From: Lamellibrachia columna | Taxonomy: Eukaryota > Annelida > Polychaeta > Sabellida > Siboglinidae | Direction of reading: 5' to 3' | Length of the DNA: 64,000 bases | Assembly: GCA_963662155.1 (NCBI GenBank) | Contig: OY759263.1 | Coordinates: 11,457,053 to 11,521,052 of the forward strand | Part shown: one piece after another, positions 1 to 53,520 of the stretch | How positions within the stretch are numbered: the first letter of the stretch is position 1 | Layout: each line of letters starts with the position of its first letter | Made by a program: the position numbers and the translations under genes | The notes under the pieces: generated by a model | What the model was told of the DNA's origin: nothing | The model's input: the letters and a program-made list of their open reading frames with translations, nothing else | The model's database searches: none

Positions 1-170
1 AGTTTATAGTCTGCAGTTTTTTACAGTTTAAAACTGTGATTTTTTTTACAGTTTACAGTCTCACAGTTTACAATTTTACACTTTAATTGTTGAAATTTTT
101 CTAGTTTATTTTTTGCAGTTTTACAGTTTATAATTTAATTGTACAATTTTACAGTTTACAATTCTGCCTT
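1..170. repeat. Degenerate TTTTACAGTTT-rich stretch in the homeobox gene intron
   Basis: Low-complexity sequence built from loosely repeated TTTTACAG/TTTACAGTTTA words. It lies in the intron immediately upstream of the terminal homeobox exon. Several copies look like 3' splice sites (a pyrimidine run followed by ACAG or GCAG). No coding content is seen. Confidence 0.6.
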
Positions 171-438
171 GATTGAAATACATGATTATTGGAGTGGCCA
201 TCTTTATTCAGTTCCTTTGTGTTTCTGTTGATGTTAACTTCCTGCGGTATTATTCTGGATGATTTGTTTAGTAATTACAGAGACTGGACATTTTACGGTT
301 AATTCTTCTTTCAGTTTGCACAACTTTCAAATGAATCACAAAATTACACCCAATGTTTCTAACAAAATAAATCGAAAATTAAAACATATCAGAGATGATA
401 TAACTAAATGTACAACTGTTAATATTTCTTGTTTGCAG

Positions 439-2292
439 ACGCTCTTGAGTCAGATGTCGAAGGGTGAATTTTCGATGGCATCAATCCCAGCGGAGACACG
501 CCAGGCCTTCAATAAGTGGTACATGGAACAGCAGCATGTTGGCTCTCACCCGCCCCTGCGTATGCTCAACAACAAGCGCAAAATCACAGACATCATTGAC
601 AAGAAAACAAACAACTTTGCTACGTCGACACCCGTTTCGGGAGGTCACATGTCGCGGACAGATGCCGCTAACTTCTCACTTGGTAAGATGCAGACGCGGA
701 CGTCCTTTGACCATGAGCATGAGATCCCGCGACTTCAGCGTTGGTTCACGGAGAATCAACATCCAATGCGAGAACAGATGATGGAATATTTGAATGAGCT
801 GAATCAACTCGACTGTCGCAAGGGAGGCAAACCCCTCGACCTAGCAAATATCAGCTACTGGTTCAAAAATGCGCGCGCGTCACTGAGACGTGTCAACAAG
901 AGCGTCGACGCATCATCGTCAGAGAATGTCGAGAGTTGCGATGACAGTGACATGAAGATTAACGACGTTGTCCAAAGCCAGTTGAGTCCAATGTCCCCGG
1001 TGTCTACAGTGGACGTTCCAGAGCTGCCCAATCGCAACGCGGTATACGTTGTGAACCCTCTCCTCAGTCAGACGGACAGTCGTGACACAGAGGTCGTCCG
1101 CATCGGCGAGGAACAGATGGCTGATCCAGATCATACGGATCCCGTCCCGGAGAACTACCCATCAAAGAGCAGTGACAGCACAGATCCTGCGAAAACAATT
1201 AAAACTGAGTCACAGCAATGCCAGCAGGGCAGCGTCCTGTCACCTGACTTGTCCGTGACGCACCAGAATGGGTTCTCCCCACGGCCACTGCGTGGCTCCG
1301 GCAGTGAAGAGCAGGCGACCGATCTGAGTTTGAGAAATCGGAAAAACAGCACGGAGAGCATTGCGACGCAGGACTCACTGTCGTCAACAGAGGGCCCTAG
1401 ACTCGGGCGGCTCGTCATCAAGGAAGAGGGCCATTGTATATCAACAAGCAGTGCAGCTACACCATCGCCACCTTGTGACATGCAGTCACAGTACGAACAC
1501 AAGCCAATGATGCACATGCATTCCCAGCAACTGCAGCAGCATGCGATGCAGATGGCCGCGATGTCACAGGCGCTCAACATGCACTACGTCCACCCAGCGG
1601 CGGCACTGTACCACCGACTCGACGCAGGCAGTGGTAGCGTCACAAACTTCTCATCGGACACAAAGCTGAATCTCAGCACGAACTCCAGCAACTGCAGCCT
1701 GGGCTCGGAGCCAGACCGCAAAAAGCGCAGTCGCGTCTTCATCGACCCTCTCACAGAGATCCCGAAACTTGAGGTTTGGTTTCTCGAGGACACTCACCCA
1801 TCCTCGTACATGATCGAAAAGTACACGGACGAGTTGAATCGCTCGCCGTATCGCATGCGCTTCCCAAAACTTGAGGCAAAGAACGTGCAGCTGTGGTTTA
1901 AGAACCATAGGGCAAAGGTGAAGAGGGCACGACTGGAGAGCTCCACGTCTGAGGCCCTGCTCCCGCCAGAGTTTCCCGACACCCACATCCAGGAGGCCCA
2001 GGGGGCAGTGTTGGGCAGGGGGAAGTCTTGGGATGACGACGGCATATCAGATGTTGCAAATGAACCAAAGTCTAAGATGGCAAAAATCGATAAATTTGGC
2101 ATCAGAACGAGCGATGCAGATAACAGTGATGGGGAGAGAAACACCGTCAGTGGCAGCGACACGGACCATGACGATGAACGCGACACAGAGCGTGACGATG
2201 AGCGTGACTGTCGGATGGACCTGATGACGACTCCGCCAACCTCAACGCCGTCTGATGCAACACATATCAACCAGTTGTCAGTAGCTGTCTAG
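439..2292 (+). CDS. dve: Dve/SATB (CMP-class) two-homeodomain transcription factor, terminal exon
   Basis: Terminal coding exon of a DNA-binding transcription factor acting in the nucleus. The 617 codons are read from a clear acceptor (TTTCTTGTTTGCAG, ending at 438) in phase 0; an open frame continues upstream to 259, but that part is AT-rich and intron-like. The N-terminal segment (about residues 1-45 of the exon) looks like the end of the CMP/CUT-like region. Homeodomain 1 spans about 688-900, with recognition-helix motif YWFKNARAS. Homeodomain 2 spans about 1711-1935, preceded by basic RKKRSR and carrying LWFKNHRAK. Both have an enlarged loop before helix 3, which is atypical. Between them lies a Ser/Gln/His-rich linker with ATDLSLR (about 1315-1335), close to the PxDLS CtBP-binding motif. 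The C-terminus is Asp/Glu/Arg-rich. In insects and nematodes Dve proteins act in gut patterning and stress response. Family assignment is by recalled motif similarity, so the exact class is less certain than 'homeobox'. Confidence 0.7.
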   Translation, partial: TLLSQMSKGEFSMASIPAETRQAFNKWYMEQQHVGSHPPLRMLNNKRKITDIIDKKTNNFATSTPVSGGHMSRTDAANFSLGKMQTRTSFDHEHEIPRLQRWFTENQHPMREQMMEYLNELNQLDCRKGGKPLDLANISYWFKNARASLRRVNKSVDASSSENVESCDDSDMKINDVVQSQLSPMSPVSTVDVPELPNRNAVYVVNPLLSQTDSRDTEVVRIGEEQMADPDHTDPVPENYPSKSSDSTDPAKTIKTESQQCQQGSVLSPDLSVTHQNGFSPRPLRGSGSEEQATDLSLRNRKNSTESIATQDSLSSTEGPRLGRLVIKEEGHCISTSSAATPSPPCDMQSQYEHKPMMHMHSQQLQQHAMQMAAMSQALNMHYVHPAAALYHRLDAGSGSVTNFSSDTKLNLSTNSSNCSLGSEPDRKKRSRVFIDPLTEIPKLEVWFLEDTHPSSYMIEKYTDELNRSPYRMRFPKLEAKNVQLWFKNHRAKVKRARLESSTSEALLPPEFPDTHIQEAQGAVLGRGKSWDDDGISDVANEPKSKMAKIDKFGIRTSDADNSDGERNTVSGSDTDHDDERDTERDDERDCRMDLMTTPPTSTPSDATHINQLSVAV

Positions 2293-4380
2293 GTGGCAGC
2301 ACAAGCTTTATAGTTGTTATTTCACAAGAGGCTCATGTGTCTTTTCATTGGTTGTTTCTCTCGACGAGACAAATTTGTACATGATATAAATGTTGGTAAC
2401 TGTATAAATGTTGGTAACTGTAACCCTGCTTTGGATGGTGTAAGTCTTGCTACATGTTATCAGGTTGTACATGATATAAATGTTGGTAACTGTAACCCTG
2501 CTTTGGATGGTGTAAGTCTTGCTACATGTTATCAGGTTGTATATATATTACGAGAGTTCTATTGTGTTCATTGATCAAGTATGGGTGTTGCTTAACCTGA
2601 AGTGTTCAAAACATTCCAGATATATATTTATAGTAGGAAGGTGTTCCGTGCATATAATGCAAACAAGCGCATTCCGTTTTGCATATATACGAAGAAATTA
2701 ATTGATGCGATATGTGTTCATTTACGTGGATGTATAATTAAGTTAATATTATATCAGGTTTGAGACATCGATTGTGGATTTGATCATGCAAGTTTAACAA
2801 ACTGAGTGACTGCCATGTGAAGATTAACTGCGGCATAGCAACAATTTTATGTTAATCATAGAATGTGCCTTTTGCTTATTTGGCATTTGGAGTATTCTCT
2901 ACACATCAAGTAAAAGTTAGGTTGTCATGCCATCAAATGCTTGATGTCATATTTGGCTGCTCCAAGGAACTTGCGAGACTTGCCTCCTTAACAGATCCTT
3001 CTGTGTGGACATACACAAGACCTCCTTAACAAATCCTTCTGTGTGGACATACAGAAGGCAAACTGTACATACTGTTATAGCTCTTAGTTACCAAGCAGAC
3101 CGACTGCATCACAAAATTTGTGCACAGATTGGGGTGGTTTACGCATAATGTGTCATGGTACGTTCAACATTTCATGTGCAATTAGAAGTTTACATAACTC
3201 AGATCAAATCACTGCAGTCTGTGGGTGTCTATTCTACATGGCTATTTTTACTGGCATAATACAAGGCCAATTTAGAATGTTGCATAACGTTAGCATAATA
3301 ATAATAATAGTAGTTACGGGCATTGATTACATAACGTTTTATTATAACCAAATAGCTACATTCCAGTGTGTTCAATGTTCATACAACAGTCGTTTTTGTA
3401 AAATACATGCAAAGTTCCCTTATAGCGAGAGATACACTGTTCTTAGACGCCTGCAAGTATTCTGACATCATACTGCTATATTTACTGCAAAGCTTGCATT
3501 TTCAATACCTATAATCTGAATACTTTTTGTAACATGCTTCATTTTGCTGCATAGCCATGAATTATTTTTTGACATTTATGGATTCAACTTGTTGAGCTCC
3601 GCTAAACTCACTGCCAAATCATACACAAAGGAGAGGTTTTACTTGAACTGTCCTTCCGTTGGTTCGCCAGTAATATCTGTTGCGTTCACAACCTCTGTGG
3701 CTACCTTAGAACATGATCAAGTGTCATGCATGGTGTGTGATACTTACGCCATTCCAACTCACGTAGACCGCCTTCAAATGGGGCAGTTCAACGGTGTTTG
3801 CATTGTTTTTAAAGAATATTCCACCCGAGGTATTTTTGAATGTTAGAAACGCTGTTGTTAGTAGAAGATAGACATATTTTACAAGCCTGCTCTGATGAGC
3901 ATGATCGCTACGATATAAACAGCAGTAAATGGATATCTGGTGCGTTCAGTTTGAAATACTCTTTTATATAATTTTATATGAATAACCGTGCATGTTTATT
4001 GCATGTATAGGCAATATTGGTTGGCTTTGTTCTAAAGATGTGTACACGCTACCAAAATAATCGCAACAAAATTAAAGCTACATTTAGTTATTTAGAAAAA
4101 AACAACTGGTAATTGTAGTTGTTCAATCAGCTCTTGCTGCAGTGAAATGTCTGTTTATAACGTTCCCAAGATGATGAGGTTGTTTCAACATTCAACCAAT
4201 GATTTTATAGAGGGAACTGCGAAATGTTCTACTATTTGTTGATAATCAATTTTGTATAAACGAGAATTGTGTGACATGTATTGAATACTGTTGTTATAAC
4301 TAACAGCCATTGTATAGTGATATTTTTGTACAGTCTGAATGGTGTGTGTCAGTGAATAATATCCATGCGTTCGTCCTGCA
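2293..4380 (+). other. Probable 3' UTR and flank of the homeobox gene, no gene seen
   Basis: AT-rich sequence following the homeobox stop codon. It contains a direct duplication (2375-2540) and short accidental ORFs. No protein motif or RNA gene is recognised. Confidence 0.4.
2375..2540. repeat. Direct duplication of about 75 bp in the homeobox 3' region
   Basis: Two adjacent copies of a unit beginning GTACATGATATAAATGTTGG and ending CTACATGTTATCAGG. The first copy carries an extra internal 20-bp duplication of ATAAATGTTGGTAACTGT. Confidence 0.85.
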
Positions 4381-4387
4381 ATTGCTT

Positions 4388-5018
4388 CTACACATTCTGA
4401 AAGTGCTATTTTAAGTTAGTACAACCCAAGATAGCAGTCCTATTAACTGTTATTGTAGGTTTGGCTTCTAAACATTCCAAAAGTGCTATTTTAAGTTAGT
4501 ACAATCCAGGATAGCATCACTATTAACTGTTATTGTAGGTTTGGTTTCTAAACATTCCAAGTGTTAGTTTAAGTTAGTACAAACCAGCATAGCATCACTA
4601 TTAACTGTTATTGTAGGTTTGGTTTCTAAACATTCCAAGTGTTAGTTTAAGTTAGTACAAACCAGCATAGCATCACTATTAACTGTAATTGTAGGTTTGG
4701 TTTCTAAACATTCCAAGTGTTAGTTTAAGTTAGTACAAACCAGCATAGCATCACTATTAACTGTAATTGTAGGTTTGGTTTCTAAACATTCCAAGTGTTA
4801 GTTTATGTTAGTACAAACCAGCATAGCATCACTATTAACTGTTATTGTAGGTTTGGTTTCTAAACATTCCAAGTGTTAGTTTAAGTTAGTACAAACCAGC
4901 ATAGCATCACTATTAACTGTTATTGTAGGTTTGGTTTCTAAACATTCCAAGTGTTAGTTTAAGTTAGTACAAACCAGCATAGCATCACTATTAACTGTAA
5001 TTGTAGGTTTGGTTACTG
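4388..5018. repeat. 78-bp tandem array, about 8 copies
   Basis: Minisatellite with a 78-bp unit starting CTAAACATTCCAAGTGTTAG and ending TTGTAGGTTTGGTTT. The first two units are slightly longer and more diverged, and the following ones are nearly identical, consistent with recent expansion from one end. It lies downstream of the homeobox stop. Confidence 0.9.
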
Positions 5019-6019
5019 TGTAAGGGCGAGTGTATTACAAAACAGCAGTCATATTTGAGATTCCTTTTACACTAGGACTGCAGAACTTTCTGACACTTCC
5101 CTGGAAAGCGATCACGGATAAGTGATGAACTGTTCAACGAGTGCTTGGACCACGGTCACTGGGGAATGTTTTCCTTTCATCTCCTCGTGTGTATGTTGGG
5201 TTATATTTTACATTCTGACAATTTCGCGGATAGTATTATGGATAAATTACACAGCACTGGTTCAATAAATTTCATCTGTCGTTATTGTATTTTGCTATCA
5301 AACCAAACAGTGAAGAATCACGATGACAGTTACAGTAGCCTTTGTAGCAAGACTCCATAGCATTAAATTAATTTTATATAGATATATCAAATGTGTTCAT
5401 TTTGCTACTTCAAATCGTTTTCTCGTGGGAAAACACAAAACGTTTCGCCAGTCTAGTGTATAGGAAAGAACGGTACCCATATCTTTATGATTGTTGGGCC
5501 TATTGGTGTGTTGTCTCATCAGTGCAATTATACATGTCAAATGTGTTCAAGCTTTGTTGCCGCAAGTGTTGAAATCAAACATGGCCGCCAACACTGCCAG
5601 TGGGTTCATAGTGCATTAAGAAATAGAAATCTTGCAGTGGCAAATAAAATATCAGATATTTTCTGAATAAAAAGAGTACCATTTTAGGATGTGTGTGAGT
5701 CGGTGCGTGTTCGATACTGAAACTGCTATATTATTATTACAATTATTATTATAAACAGGCATTTTATGTTGTATCTTTTGTAGTAGTGGCACCCGCTGCA
5801 GTTACCACAAGTGTATTTAATGTAGTGTCTTAGGAGGCTGGTGGTGGGAGATGACAATGGTGGCTAGGCTGGTACTGCTGACGATAATGGCACATATGCT
5901 TTCAACCAGTAGGTACTCACATACATGTTGTGTAGTGCAAATTTCTCCAGGCAGCGAGTTGCATGTTATAAATAGCCACAGCATTTCCATAATGCTTTTC
6001 ACAGTATTGAGAATTTTTA
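5019..6019. other. Intergenic or distal 3' UTR stretch with candidate poly(A) signals
   Basis: No coding feature seen. AATAAA hexamers on the + strand near 5265, 5643 and 5666 could end the homeobox transcript, but nothing decides between them. Confidence 0.3.
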
Positions 6020-6021
6020 TA

Positions 6022-6122
6022 TGTGAATGATCTGTTCAAGCCATTCATAAATGATCTGTTCAAGCCATTCATAAATGATCTGTTCAAGTCATTCATAAAT
6101 GATCTGTTCATGTCATTCATAA
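6022..6122. repeat. 24-bp tandem repeat, 4 copies
   Basis: Short array of the unit ATGATCTGTTCAAGCCATTC plus ATAA. It lies in the intergenic region between the two convergent genes. Confidence 0.85.
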
Positions 6123-8684
6123 AAACTGTGGGAACACTTTGTACTACACATTGTTACAATATTAACCATATTATTTGGTATCAATCCAAATATAGCTGAC
6201 TGCAATTTAATACTGGCTACTTATAATCTAATGCACGTTGTTCACTACATGTACTCTGAAAATGTGACTTTGATATCCATCATTATCGCCATATAAAACG
6301 CCTGTATAGATTGATATTGAACATATGATTAGATCTATAGACATTTTGTTAGAAATAGTACATTCCACAACTAAATAATATGTGTTTTAAAAATATATCT
6401 TACACCATTTGCTTTCTTGCTTCCATTTGTTAAACAAGTTATGAAACTGCCAATAGCATAACATGATTTACCACATGAAATAGCTGTTTCTGTGGTCAAG
6501 ATGCAGTTGTTTGTTAATGAGTAGGGCCTACAACATTGCAACAGTTTCTCTGTAATCACATGATAGAGGTGCATCAGTAACTGCCAATTATATTTTTCAG
6601 GATGTTGGGAAAATAAATGCTGTTACTTTATGCGTGTGTTTATTGTGTTTATTGTTTTTGTGAATCATGACAATTAGAGATAGTTTCCCTTTTGACATTT
6701 AGTTGTTTAGCAAATGTTGCATCTTAAAAACAGCAACTATATAAAAAAAATTTGCTGGGAGACATTTGTTTTAAAACATCACAGGCTCACAGCCACAGAC
6801 ATTGTATAATTGTAATGGTTACCAGTGTGAACATTTCAAGTAACAAAACTTCAAGCAATCACTTTGGGAAAAGGAACTATGATTAACATGGTTTATAAAT
6901 TGTAAACGTTCATATCATTCTATAGGACAATTATTTATAATGAATAATAATATGCTATTACACAGGAGCTTAGCGTTTACTTTAATAGACATGCACCAAA
7001 TACGCGGCACCACATGATGAACAAACAGCGAAACGCTTGTAGAAGTGGCACCATCTGGGGGAATGAAAGGACACTAGACGTGGTTGACAAAATCACCAAG
7101 GTCTTAGCTTTGTGTTGATTTATTAAGACTCCTTGCACAGCTAAATATCTAAAGCGCCTAAAATTTTCAAATGTTTTATTGTCACTAATAAACTACATAT
7201 TGTTATTTTACAATGTACACACATATACAGAAAGAAGGGTCAGATACAGAGTGAAGGGTGTACACCAACTTGTACAGTAGTTACTATGTACAGAAACATT
7301 TTGTGTGAAACAAGTCATTAAAACATCATGTTGGTTGGCAATATTAAAATGCTACGCCAAAGTTGGGACTAAATAAATGCACCCTCGATCAAATAACCCA
7401 GCATGCACCACAGTGAATGAACGGACATGAATCGTTCAATAAGTGAAAACGTGTTCCGACTATGTACACAACAACATTATTGCAAAACTATATGTGGCGC
7501 CAATATCCTGTAATGGACCGTGTTAATGTTTGGTAGGTTGGTGTGTTGTAAACGGGTCAAATGGTATAGAACTTTATCACTTACAAGAGGTTGCTTTGTA
7601 CAGCAATATCCGAAAACAGCTGAAAATATGTCGACTTATATAATATTCGAGTAAATTGAGCAGTTGAGCAACCGTTCGGTTAATTGCAAGACAAAACCAC
7701 AAACAAGCTAATAAAAAACTAAATAACAAACAGCAAAATCAAAGATGATTAAATGATTATTTACCAGAACAATAACCCCCCCTGTATGACTGGAAACATT
7801 GTTGTAACCGTCAAATGTACGATCTGAACCAACTGAATCCATAGCGATGGCATATGTATATATATATATATATATACATCACAAAGCTGTCAATAAAATA
7901 CTACATGCATGTACAATTAAACAAAATGTCAGCATTACTTATTCCCAGAAGATTGGCACACAACAAACAATTCTGCAACCAATAGTGCATTTGGACACGC
8001 CTTCAGAATATTATCCCATAATATATCAATTTAAAAATGTAAATGCATCATATTGCGCTGAAAACTAATTTAGATCTTTCTGGATTCAATATTACAAAGT
8101 AAAATGTAGCTGAATGTTCACAATAAAACTATAAATGTAATAACACTGTAAAGCTAAGGTAAATGTACTAACAGTGTAAAGAAAAGGTAAACATAAGACA
8201 GATTAATTATCATAAAAAATGTGGTTAAGACCCAACAGGGAGACGTGACGATAGTTTGCAAAAGAACTTGTAATGCTGCAAACATTGACCACTGACCATT
8301 CCAATCAAGAAATGGCACAAAACTTGCTGGAACATACATTTGGTTACACAAACAATCTATCACATAGTCCCATAACGGAAGCCAACATTAAAAAGAGAAA
8401 ACTGCACTTCAAAAAATGCAACCAAACCACACACAAGTGCCCAAGCCTATATACAAGAGGGGTACCTGCTAATGACAACAAGTACTTGCTGCTAGTCACT
8501 CATCACAGTCTTATCGAAAACTGCGCTTGAATGACCACTCAGAACCACCTTGCATAAGTATGGTTAGTTCAATGTATGACCACATGGTGTCGCTGTCTGC
8601 GGTACTGATTCTACACAATTAACTATGTGTGTGTCGAATATAGAAGAGCTGCAACGAAATTGGATGTCTGGATGTTGTTGGTAT
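6123..8684 (-). other. 3' UTR and downstream flank of the calmodulin-repeat gene
   Basis: Non-coding, AT-rich. On the - strand an AATAAA lies at 7175-7180, with another at about 7115-7120, roughly 1.5 kb after the stop codon of the calmodulin-repeat gene. These are candidate polyadenylation signals. Only accidental ORFs are present. A short AT dinucleotide run lies at about 7855-7876. Confidence 0.3.
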
Positions 8685-49660
<40,976 letters not shown>

Positions 49661-51073
49661 ACCAGCAGAATGAGGCGGCTGCCACCCAGAAAGCAGGCAC
49701 AGTATATGCTCACGTCCGGCTGTTGGCTCGGTCGGCCTCGATCGGTCGCTGTGTGTCTACGAGGCGTCACGTTTATGGGTCGTCACGGCCAGCACTGCGC
49801 GTTGTCGTGACGGTGCCGTCTGTAACACAATGGAATCGTGTGATATTACGGGTATTACTTTTTGTACAACATCGGCATGTGAGGTGTAAGTTACCGTTAC
49901 GCAACCCGTAACAAATTCAACGACTTTTATGATGGAACACCGTGTGTTCACATGTGTTCCGTGCTGTGTTCCTGTCACCGCGACAGCTTATCACCACTGC
50001 CTACTGTCATCTTAGAGTTGTCGGCGTGACGGTACTCTCCGCATTTGAAGCGTCACGTATGACTAACACTGTATGACTCTACTCTTAGGCTACCTTCCAC
50101 TATGGTTTAATGGTGCGTCGTCACGTCAAACCTCCTTTTCAACGAACGCTAGAATTACGTGTGTTTGTACACACACGACATACGTGTTCTGCTACGTAAA
50201 ACTTGCTGATGGTTGATGAGAACAACTTCAAGTTATGCAATGTAAAAACGATACTGACACAGCAGTTTGCTGTGCTCCTTGTCACCCGCTGTGTTCGTCT
50301 TGACCGGTCAAATCCGGCGGATACAGTTGACGAATACGGATACAACTCTCCCCTGACTAGTTTCTTCTCGTCGTCACACGGCTTATACCAGCCCCTAGCA
50401 TGTATTATGACCAGCAACGGCCTGCCAAGGTTACGTGCAACTCCTGCATTGGCTGGTCTATTAGTAAGAATAGCACTAGATCCTAGACTTAGCGAGTATT
50501 TTCGGCACAGCGAATCCTATCGGCCCACGATCGGGCTGTATATTTTAGGCGTCCGTCAACTATCCTGCTTGGTTGACTCTTCTATCGAGCTCTATGGCGT
50601 CAACAAACATGCACACTGAATATATTATCGCAATAGAAAATCTACATAGTTTACAAAGAGAGCTCCAGTTATCTCGGCTCTGGCCTACCGCCATGTCCCG
50701 GCAAGAAAGCCGTCTCGGTCTAGCTACCTCGAAGAAACGTCCCCCGTACGTCAAAACCGTGTCACAATGTCCCGTTCACTGAAGCGATTGACGGATACGA
50801 TTATAGCATATGTAAATATGATAATTGATTTGATTACCGCTGGTGATTGTTATAACAAGAACGTTTGACGGGGGATATCGAGGCAGTCGACTGCCTGCTG
50901 ACTACTCGGTTGACGTCACATTGAGAGATTGTAAGGTCAACGAGTTGTACCCGGACATAGTGTTTAGTTATACTTGACTCTCAATTAGAGCATGTTTTAG
51001 ACCATTGTCCGACGCGTGAGGGCCGAACGTGTCCTGACGAGACTAACTGTTTCTATAACCGAGCACCTGAATA

Positions 51074-51108
<35 letters not shown>

Positions 51109-51837
51109 TATACAGACATATTAATCTATTAGCCGTTATGAATATGGCTGCAAGCACAAGCACTTAGCTTATTTTTATAGCAGTAGAACAAAAGTGAAAT
51201 GTTTGACGCAACATGTTACTCTTCGCATACAGAAGTCTCACTTTGGCTTGAATGTCGGCCTCATCGGATAAGTCTTTGCAAATGACATGTCCAAGATATT
51301 TATATCAGGTGGCGAAGTTTAACTTCTTTCCTCCTAAGGTTATTTCCCTAGCAAGATTTGCATTTCTAGAGTCAAAGTACATGACCAGATTATCTCGTGG
51401 ATATTACACCTCGGACATAACCCCCTTAAAATCACCCCATGACATTACTTCCCCAAACAATATCCCCCAAGGGTATTGTCATGTTTTTCTCTTCATAGCC
51501 TCTCCGTATACAAGACTCATGCCTCCTCCTCGTGGTATATCCCGGTAACCGGGAACCTTACGACCCCAGCTAGTGTGTCATGGACTTGGGAGACGGACAA
51601 CTCTGATTCCAAACCGTGGCCCGCCGAGCCAGGGAGGCGGTAAACGAGCCGGTCAAATCTGGTTGTCTGGGTGTGGAAGTTGGTACCTTGGCGGAGGAAA
51701 ATGCCATCTAAAGGCGGAAGAGTCAAGTACGTTGACTAACGGCAATCACAACCCTTGGACAACAACAACAATACAAAGTAGGCCCATATACAAACTAACT
51801 ATACATAGGCCTATTGTCCTAGTGCACGAGGTATTGT
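49661..51837. other. Upstream region of the calmodulin-repeat gene; promoter expected, none defined
   Basis: This sequence precedes exon 1 on the - strand and must contain the 5' UTR and promoter unless further 5' exons exist. I find no clear TATA box or initiator. A 138-residue + strand ORF (50203-50619) has no recognised motif. An AT microsatellite lies at about 51073-51112. Confidence 0.3.
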
Positions 51838-52012
51838 CCGGGGGTTACTGTCCTCGGAGGTAATATCCAGATGGTAACACCTGGGGGTAATGTCCAGGGG
51901 CTAACACCTGAGGGTAATGTCCAGGGGGTAACATCTGGGGTAATGTCCAGGGTGTAACATATGGGGGTAATGTCCAGGGTGTAACACCTGGGGTAATGTC
52001 CAGGGGGATATT
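51838..52012. repeat. About 27-bp G-rich tandem repeat (GGTAATGTCCAGG), about 6 copies
   Basis: Degenerate units alternating TAATGTCCAGGG and TAACACCTGGGG. Non-coding. Confidence 0.85.
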
Positions 52013-52253
52013 GTTCTGTCACCACCAGTGCAAACCTCCACAATCAACTGTGTCCCTGGGGGCCTGGTTAAGTTCATCCTTAACTCATTATTATTATGAT
52101 TATCTTCGTTATTCGGACTCAAGATCCACAAACATGTACATATTAACCAAATTATAAGATAAAAATAGCAGCTAGAAAACAAATTATATTGTGCTGAGAT
52201 ATGATATCACAGCATTACATTCTTCCTTATTTAAGACATCGTTGACTGTCATG

Positions 52254-53520
52254 CTACAGTGGCCATAGTTGAGATCTGTACAATACACAACGATAATGAT
52301 GAAACAATTTGTTTTTGACAACAGTTTGAAGTGAACCAAACTCAGATATAAATCTGTTTACATTACAGTTAAACCCCTTGATATCAAACACCATTTCATA
52401 CTTATTGGTTGTGCTAAGTCCATTTCCCAGATGTATAGTTTTCTCACATGTAGAAACATCTGTACGATTTATTTCAAAATGCAGATCAGCATACTTCTTA
52501 TTATACAACTGTAGTTTGCTTTTTGACCACTAAACAACACAATATTTTTCACACACCTCAATAATTTTTTGCAACTTAGAACTAGTAGGACATAGTAGTA
52601 TAATGCCATCTGCAAACCCTGCAGCTCCGCAGAAACGTTGCCCACAATGAATTGGTTTGACATTATGTCATTCCAGCTAACTTGTAATTTCTGGTTTGTG
52701 TACATGTGAAGTAAAAGTCTTACAACTAATGGGCACATACCCTTATCAATTAGTTTTTGAAACAACATACAATAATTTACTCTATCGAATGCTTTAGAAG
52801 CATCAAGTAATAAAACATGTACGTTACTACCATTATTTACATAATATGAAATGGTTTCTTTTACCATAAAAGTACACATTGTTGTAGATAAGCCATCTTT
52901 AAACCCAAATTGCAAATCTGATGTGTCAAAAACTCCAGTTTGTTGTTTGATAATAATGGCATCATAAAGTTTACCAATGATGCTGCCTAAGGTCAACGCT
53001 CTATAGTTATCACAGCTATGATGTGCCTTTCTTTTATCTTTCTGAAGTGGCACCATAGTACCTATCAGTAACTCACTAGGGGATACACCATGAATAAGCG
53101 TGCCATTGCAGAGCAAGGTTAATGCTTTAAACAGTGTTTCAGTACCATATATAATTCTTCTTTTTTACCACGCTTCATGCAATTTGCACATTTCTTGAGA
53201 TCATCAACATCAATACCTTGCTGTTCATGGCTGCTGTGATCATCGTCATTATCATGATTTTCATGCACACACATATTAATAACAAGATTGTCAACTCTAC
53301 TTTTTAATAAGTGTATATGATCTTCATCAAATCCAACAGAATTGTGCAATTATCCAAACTCTGAGGAAAATAAGTCAGCAATATCTTCTGAACCTATGTG
53401 ACCATCAATGACATTAGGCAGAAAATTACTGATTTTTTTCAAATTATGCACCTCTTTCCATAGGTTACGATCATTACCTTCACCAATAGCTTCAGCCATT
53501 ATAATTTATTGCTTTTTATC
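52254..53520 (-). mobile_element. LINE reverse-transcriptase remnant (family distinct from the CR1/L2 copies)
   Basis: Fragments of one RT: CDNYRALTLGSIIGKLYDAI, VHVLLLDASKAFDRVNYCML, then after frameshifts IHLGNGLSTTNKYEMVFDIK and FGSLQTVVKNKLFHHYRCVL. The catalytic F-A/D-D segment is absent or disrupted, so it is dead. 53119-53520 contains acidic open segments that may be its upstream part. Confidence 0.75.

Noticed and set aside
50203..50619. 138-residue + strand ORF upstream of the calmodulin-repeat gene
   Set aside because: No recognised motif and no splice or repeat support; its length is within chance in a locally GC-richer stretch.
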